The notes under the pieces: model-generated | The model's database searches: none | Seen by the model: the letters and a program-made list of their open reading frames with translations, nothing else | Told to the model about the DNA's origin: nothing | Translations under genes and position numbers: made by a program | In this document: positions 61,001-64,000 of the stretch, piece by piece | Layout of the letters: each line of letters starts with the position of its first letter | How positions within the stretch are numbered: the first letter of the stretch is position 1 | Assembly (NCBI GenBank): GCA_013115135.1 | Contig: JABANP010000151.1 | Span: forward strand, 1-64,000 | Direction: 5' to 3' | DNA length: 64,000 bases | Origin: Perkinsus olseni | Taxonomy: Eukaryota > Perkinsozoa > Perkinsida > Perkinsidae

Positions 61001-64000
61001 ATATCATACGTCCCATTGGCGTAACTCTCCTCCACCTTCCCGCTGCACCATCGGCCTTTCCCCTGGTAATTGACCATAACAACGTCCTCAGCCCCCAGTC
61101 GTTTCATCGCGAATCTGAATAAGCGGAGCGAAGCTCCTGTAGTAAGAATCACCCATTCTGACACCACCGTTGGCTGCCTCACGGTAAGGCCCTCACCTGC
61201 CATTCCAGAAGGCCTGGTCGTATTCAAATTTCTTCCGGCTTTGGAGCACCACTTGAAAGCCCGACATCTCGTTGATCCGCTGCTTGGCCAAGTCATCTTG
61301 TGCGAGATTACTCACAGCCCGAGACGCCTCTCCCTGAGTCAAAACGCCTCAGCAGTCGTCAGAGAGGCACGAACTGCACCCCAACCCTTGATAGGAAGCG
61401 GCGTATCGAACACCCGAATATCGAGGAGGAACCCACATTTTACGTGCGGGGAATGAGGAGAATCCCTTCGACATCATGGAAGCGTCGAAAGAAACGGAAC
61501 CTCGGCTCCCAGCTACCTGCAGGAGCGCTGAATCTGTGTGGTTGTTCATAGCCTCGACGACCATCTTAACCACCCCCGCCTCTGCAAGCTTCCGGCACAG
61601 ATCCACGTCCTGGGCCAGATTGGCCACTGCTCGGCAGGCGTTTTCTGCGACCGTTGGGACGCTCATGAATTGCTGCAGCCGTTCCGCCAAGATTTCGATG
61701 CCCCCCTCCCGAGCGAAGGCAGAACGAGCGCGGCCGCCATTCAGCGTTGACGGGCTGGTGCAGTTGGCGAGACACTGGAAGGCTGTTGCGGCCTGAACAG
61801 AAGAGCATCAAGCGTCCTGGCAACCAATCCTGAGATACGCACCTCTTCGTCCTCGTCGCAGTGGTGGAAAAGATACCTCACTAAGGGGTCGACACTTTGC
61901 ACCGCCATAATGGTAGAACGAGCCGCCTGTGGTCGCCAGTCTGGGAAGCTCAGGAGGCCCAGCAAGTCCACAGAGCAGGCGGCATCGCAATGCTTCCAGT
62001 AACCCGCACAGTTAGGCCTGACAAAAGAACATGCAACTGGACACGGCTGTGTTCCAAAAACCCAACTATTGATGGCTTCAACGGCCAAGGCGGATGAGAA
62101 ACCTACTTCCCTCGCACAGAGATTAGAATCATCCCTGTCTGGAGCGGCAATCTCACGCAACCTTTGAGTTCTGCTTACGCCCGGAGTCGAGAGTCAACTC
62201 AGCGTACGAGAAAGTTACCAGTAGATGAAACGACTTCGCCCATCTCTAGTTGCACAGTACCACCCGAACAGCCATCTACCTCGATAGTGCCGGTCGAATG
62301 CTCTCCGGTGCTTTCATAATCTCCGCTAACATATCTGCAGTACTCGTGACGTCACTCAGAATGACCACATTGCTGCCGGCTTCACTGGCCTCCTTCAGAT
62401 CCTTCTGGACTTGGGGATTCTCGAAAACGCCCGGCCGCAGGATGACAACAACATTCAGGCTTTCCGCGCTCTTGCTAGGCACTGAGGGGAGAAAACATGC
62501 ATGAGCGGGAACTCGACGAGGCAGGGCCTGCCCGACAGTCCCATTCACCGCGAATAAACTACTGCCCTAGCGACCGCGGACCTCCGCCAGCCCGAACCAC
62601 AACACTCGAAAAGAAAAACGCTTCCAACCTGTCATGGGGTCCTCTTGTGGTGCTGCTTCTTTTTTGCTATCCTCCTTTTTAGTATCCTTCTCTTTCTCAG
62701 CCAAGGCATTGCGACACAGCATCGTTCGGACCTAAGGTTCTCATCTATCGAAACCCGAACTAACAAAAAAATATGAAAGCGAAAACTTTATGAAAATTAT
62801 TTATGAAAACCCAGGTTCTTTCTATTCCTTTTTAGGAAAAAGAATCCCAAACCCGCAGAATGCAGAGTAAGCGGTTTCACCTGCAACTTCGCCGAGCCGC
62901 ACCGCAAGAGCCGAATGATGTTTCTCTTGACCCACTCTTCCCGCTCACATTAGGAGTGTGATCTCTGATGCTTTTGAGCAAATCCAGAGCCATAGATGTG
63001 CCCTCCTTAGATCGATCGTGGCAAATGAACAGGTCATACCTGATTCCACATAAAAACTTCAGAACCGTTCTAGTTGAGGGGAACACTGGAGCCTCCCAAA
63101 GTGGCAGGAAGGGAGCTCATCGAGTTCAGCTGAGCTGGTGCGGACCACGAGCTCCGAGTTCCAAGGTCCGGCCAGATCTACGGCTCAGTGAAGCCTCATA
63201 GAATAGCTATTCTCAGCTACAGCGACGGACTACTGGACAAGTTCAATCATCTGAATGATTCACGAGAATGCAAATGCGCTCACTATCGTCGTAAAATTCC
63301 ACAAACTTGAGGTTACGATGCCTTCTCGACACACAGTAAGATCCTGTCACCGCATCATCATCCGTCACGGCCCAGCCTCACGCTTTCTGGAACCTCTTTC
63401 CCTTCATCATGTGCTTGGCCTTATCCACTAAGTACTTATAATGGATTCCCACATCTCTGTCGCCTTCAAGTATACCTGTTTTTAAAAGCAGGTGAAAATG
63501 GCGACAGAGTGAAAATCAGCCGTAGCCCGATCTACCCATTTTCTTGGACACATAGGCATGGTAATTGTGGAAGGTCGTGAATGATATCTCGCTGTCAAGC
63601 GACATGCCAGGATATCTGAGCACCACACCTGCCTCGTGCGACGTCAGTCGGCCCTTACAGCATGAGCGAGAATATCCTTCTGCTGATCATCTCACTGTAC
63701 TGACCTCCGAGCGTTTCAGTGATGACCTACGGTGACATCTCATGCGCGGCGGGGTAGTACGAGGCGCTCACTCTATCAACTTTGACGAACTGGTTCCAAT
63801 CGACGACGCCCTTGCTCTCGGTGTCGTAGAGTTCGAATAAGCTTTTGATGTTAGTGTCGATATCAGAGGGCACCCTCACGTTCCGCTTAGAATCTGCTTT
63901 GGCCACCTTGTAACTGCGACAGCCAAGAGAGTAATCGAGCCACCCAAGTTCGCTCCCGGCACCCTACATCTCCATGCGGCCATCGATCGGCAGATCCATT
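43001..64000 (-). CDS. Giant dynein heavy chain with EF-hand/TIR/ARM/Tudor/PA14/WD40 N-terminal region (partial at right edge)
   Basis: Proposed single gene read leftward from the edge. N-terminal exons encode an EF-hand-like segment, TIR, armadillo repeats, a Tudor-like motif, two PA14 domains and WD40 repeats. They are followed by the dynein linker, AAA1-AAA6, stalk and C-terminal region, and the stop is TAA at 43,001. The join is supported by consecutive exons with compatible phases: 60,326-61,114, 59,860-59,968, 59,200-59,423, 57,978-58,915, 57,684-57,838, 57,384-57,487, 57,065-57,298, 56,985-57,015, 56,744-56,949 and the exon ending at 56,508. The linker exons contain no start codon. The usual dynein tail of 500 or more residues is absent. 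It is an axonemal-type motor by its sequence style. The alternative is two genes, with a stop at 57,064 and an unseen dynein start. Confidence 0.7.
50435..50437 (-). other. Apparent +1 frameshift in the AAA4 P-loop
   Basis: The exon joins in phase as [13 protein letters not shown], then the downstream AAA4 sequence ([16 protein letters not shown]) is in another frame. Removing one A from the AAA run (TTT on the plus strand) restores it. A homopolymer indel in the assembly is likely. Confidence 0.75.
51473..51478 (-). other. Apparent -1 frameshift before the AAA3 Walker B
   Basis: The sequence reads GVFGPP into a run of six C (G on the plus strand). The conserved [13 protein letters not shown] that follows is in another frame. 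One extra C would restore continuity. As with AAA4, a homopolymer length error is the simplest explanation. Confidence 0.7.
57065..58800 (-). other. WD40 repeat region fused upstream of the dynein linker
   Basis: Several WD40 blades are visible: [82 protein letters not shown] and [11 protein letters not shown], several preceded by GH dipeptides (HGHSKS, HGHTGEV, EGHPNKS). Counting the visible blades suggests one seven-bladed propeller. The last blade runs into a helix ([10 protein letters not shown]) and then, across two short introns, into the dynein linker. WD40 propellers bind proteins. Here the propeller occupies the place of the dynein tail. The Chlamydomonas outer-arm alpha heavy chain with an N-terminal kelch propeller is a precedent for such a layout. 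Confidence 0.85.
58700..59423 (-). other. PA14 domain, second copy
   Basis: The exon at 59,200-59,423 begins [18 protein letters not shown] and includes [18 protein letters not shown]. It joins in phase to [20 protein letters not shown] and [17 protein letters not shown]. The order GLxGEYF - FxxRFxxYL - [16 protein letters not shown] - LxAGYHxLxVEYF is the PA14 beta-barrel signature. PA14 domains bind glycans or proteins and are usually extracellular. An intracellular position would be unusual. Confidence 0.85.
59860..60700 (-). other. PA14 domain, first copy
   Basis: This is encoded by the end of exon 60,326-61,114 and exon 59,860-59,968. The sequence [17 protein letters not shown] is followed by [49 protein letters not shown] and [19 protein letters not shown]. 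The exon join is in phase and completes the PA14 fold. The 357-base intron between the two halves (59,969-60,325) holds GCGAGTTCGAGCC on the plus strand, another B-box-like match. Confidence 0.85.
60950..61114 (-). other. Tudor/Agenet-like motif
   Basis: The start of exon 60,326-61,114 encodes [20 protein letters not shown] and [20 protein letters not shown]. The pattern 'xxYxGKGRWxxGKV...GTYDIxYxxG' is the small SH3-like (Tudor/Agenet type) repeat common in ciliary and chromatin proteins of algae and alveolates. It links the armadillo repeats to the first PA14 domain. Confidence 0.65.
61196..62190 (-). other. Armadillo repeats
   Basis: Exons in phase encode [85 protein letters not shown] and [20 protein letters not shown]. 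The 'A..ALxNLA....nxxxixEaGgixxLvxll' pattern is armadillo. One acceptor, near 62,020, is unresolved. The TIR-ARM neighbourhood recalls the ARM and TIR pair in SARM1, but in the opposite order. Confidence 0.8.
62280..63039 (-). other. TIR domain
   Basis: Exons 62,949-63,039, 62,629-62,731 and 62,280-62,481 join in phase. They give [20 protein letters not shown] (strand A and helix A), VRTMLCRNA (strand B), a Lys/Glu-rich insertion, then [20 protein letters not shown] and [18 protein letters not shown], the strand C/helix C/strand D core. In NAD-cleaving TIRs the catalytic Glu is the E of '(K/R)E(l/i)' in helix C. Here that position is Asp, so NADase activity is doubtful. Confidence 0.65.
63100..63927 (-). 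other. EF-hand-like N-terminal segment of the giant gene
   Basis: An exon ending at 63,772 encodes [19 protein letters not shown], a degenerate EF-hand loop (DxExKGxVDxxQ). The next coding block has [20 protein letters not shown], calmodulin-like. The exon after the hairpin intron has [17 protein letters not shown]. Phase-compatible exons ([10 protein letters not shown], then [19 protein letters not shown]) continue into the TIR exon. Without that continuation the reading would stop at TGA 63,378, which lies in a GTGAGG donor. The 5' end is outside the window or unresolved. Confidence 0.5.
63455..63509. repeat. Inverted repeat across a 3' splice site
   Basis: Perfect ten-base arms CTCTGTCGCC (63,455-63,464) and GGCGACAGAG (63,500-63,509) enclose a second pair ACCTG/CAGGT (63,474-63,478 and 63,489-63,493). 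On the minus strand the right arm lies in an intron and the left arm in the following exon, so the transcript could fold over its own 3' splice site. Confidence 0.7.

Noticed and set aside
63378..63380. TGA as the stop of a separate EF-hand gene
   Set aside because: It coincides with a GTGAGG donor and a phase-compatible exon follows. Kept as an alternative, not as the main model.

Overview
The window is nuclear DNA of a ciliated or flagellated protist. Genes are dense and lie on both strands. Most are cut into short exons by GT-AG introns, many only 45 to 100 bases long, and neighbouring genes are often separated by only tens to a few hundred bases. An axonemal-type dynein heavy chain, Lys-Gly-rich low-complexity tails, and octotricopeptide/RAP-like helical repeats suggest a myzozoan alveolate. 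My best guess is Perkinsus or a close relative. That is an inference from style, not from a marker gene. There is no rRNA, CRISPR array or complete tRNA. A few introns carry tRNA-like pieces.

Layout. 0-0.2 kb (-): N terminus of a multi-pass membrane protein, cut by the window edge. About 0.5-4.4 kb (-): a fragmented helical-repeat protein. 4.8-7.3 kb (-): a Pro/Gly/Lys-rich protein. 7.3-9.3 kb: no confident gene. 9.3-10.4 kb (-): a HAD-family phosphatase-like protein. 10.6-11.3 kb (+): a small unrecognised gene. 11.4-13.7 kb (+): unresolved exons, one Cys-rich. 13.8-16.5 kb (-): KRI1 ribosome-biogenesis factor with an embedded ZZ zinc finger. 16.9-20.1 kb (-): a three-KH RNA-binding protein. 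20.3-23.2 kb (-): a 920-residue protein of unknown function. 23.6-24.8 kb (-): Bax inhibitor-1. 24.9-25.7 kb (-): a small Tyr/Pro-rich protein. 27.4-28.0 kb (-): V-ATPase proteolipid c. 30.1-33.1 kb (+): an RS/KG-rich splicing-type protein. 33.5-34.7 kb (+): a PX-domain protein. 34.6-39.1 kb (+): clear coding exons with no domain I recognise. 39.2-40.4 kb (+): mRNA cap guanine-N7 methyltransferase. 40.5-41.4 kb (+): a J-domain protein. 41.5-42.6 kb (+): an unknown protein. 43.0-64.0 kb (-): one very large gene.

The large gene is the main result. Read 5' to 3' on the minus strand from the right edge, exons encode an EF-hand-like segment, a TIR domain, armadillo repeats, a Tudor/Agenet-like motif, two PA14 domains and WD40 repeats. 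They then run into the linker, six AAA modules, stalk and C terminus of a dynein heavy chain. From the PA14 exons through the WD40 exons into the dynein linker I could place splice sites whose phases all match. The dynein linker exons have no start codon of their own and no normal dynein tail. I therefore propose that the TIR-ARM-PA14-WD40 module replaces the dynein tail in one polypeptide, a cargo or sensor module fused to a motor. Two apparent one-base frameshifts in the motor sit in homopolymers and look like assembly errors. Transcript data are needed to confirm the fusion.
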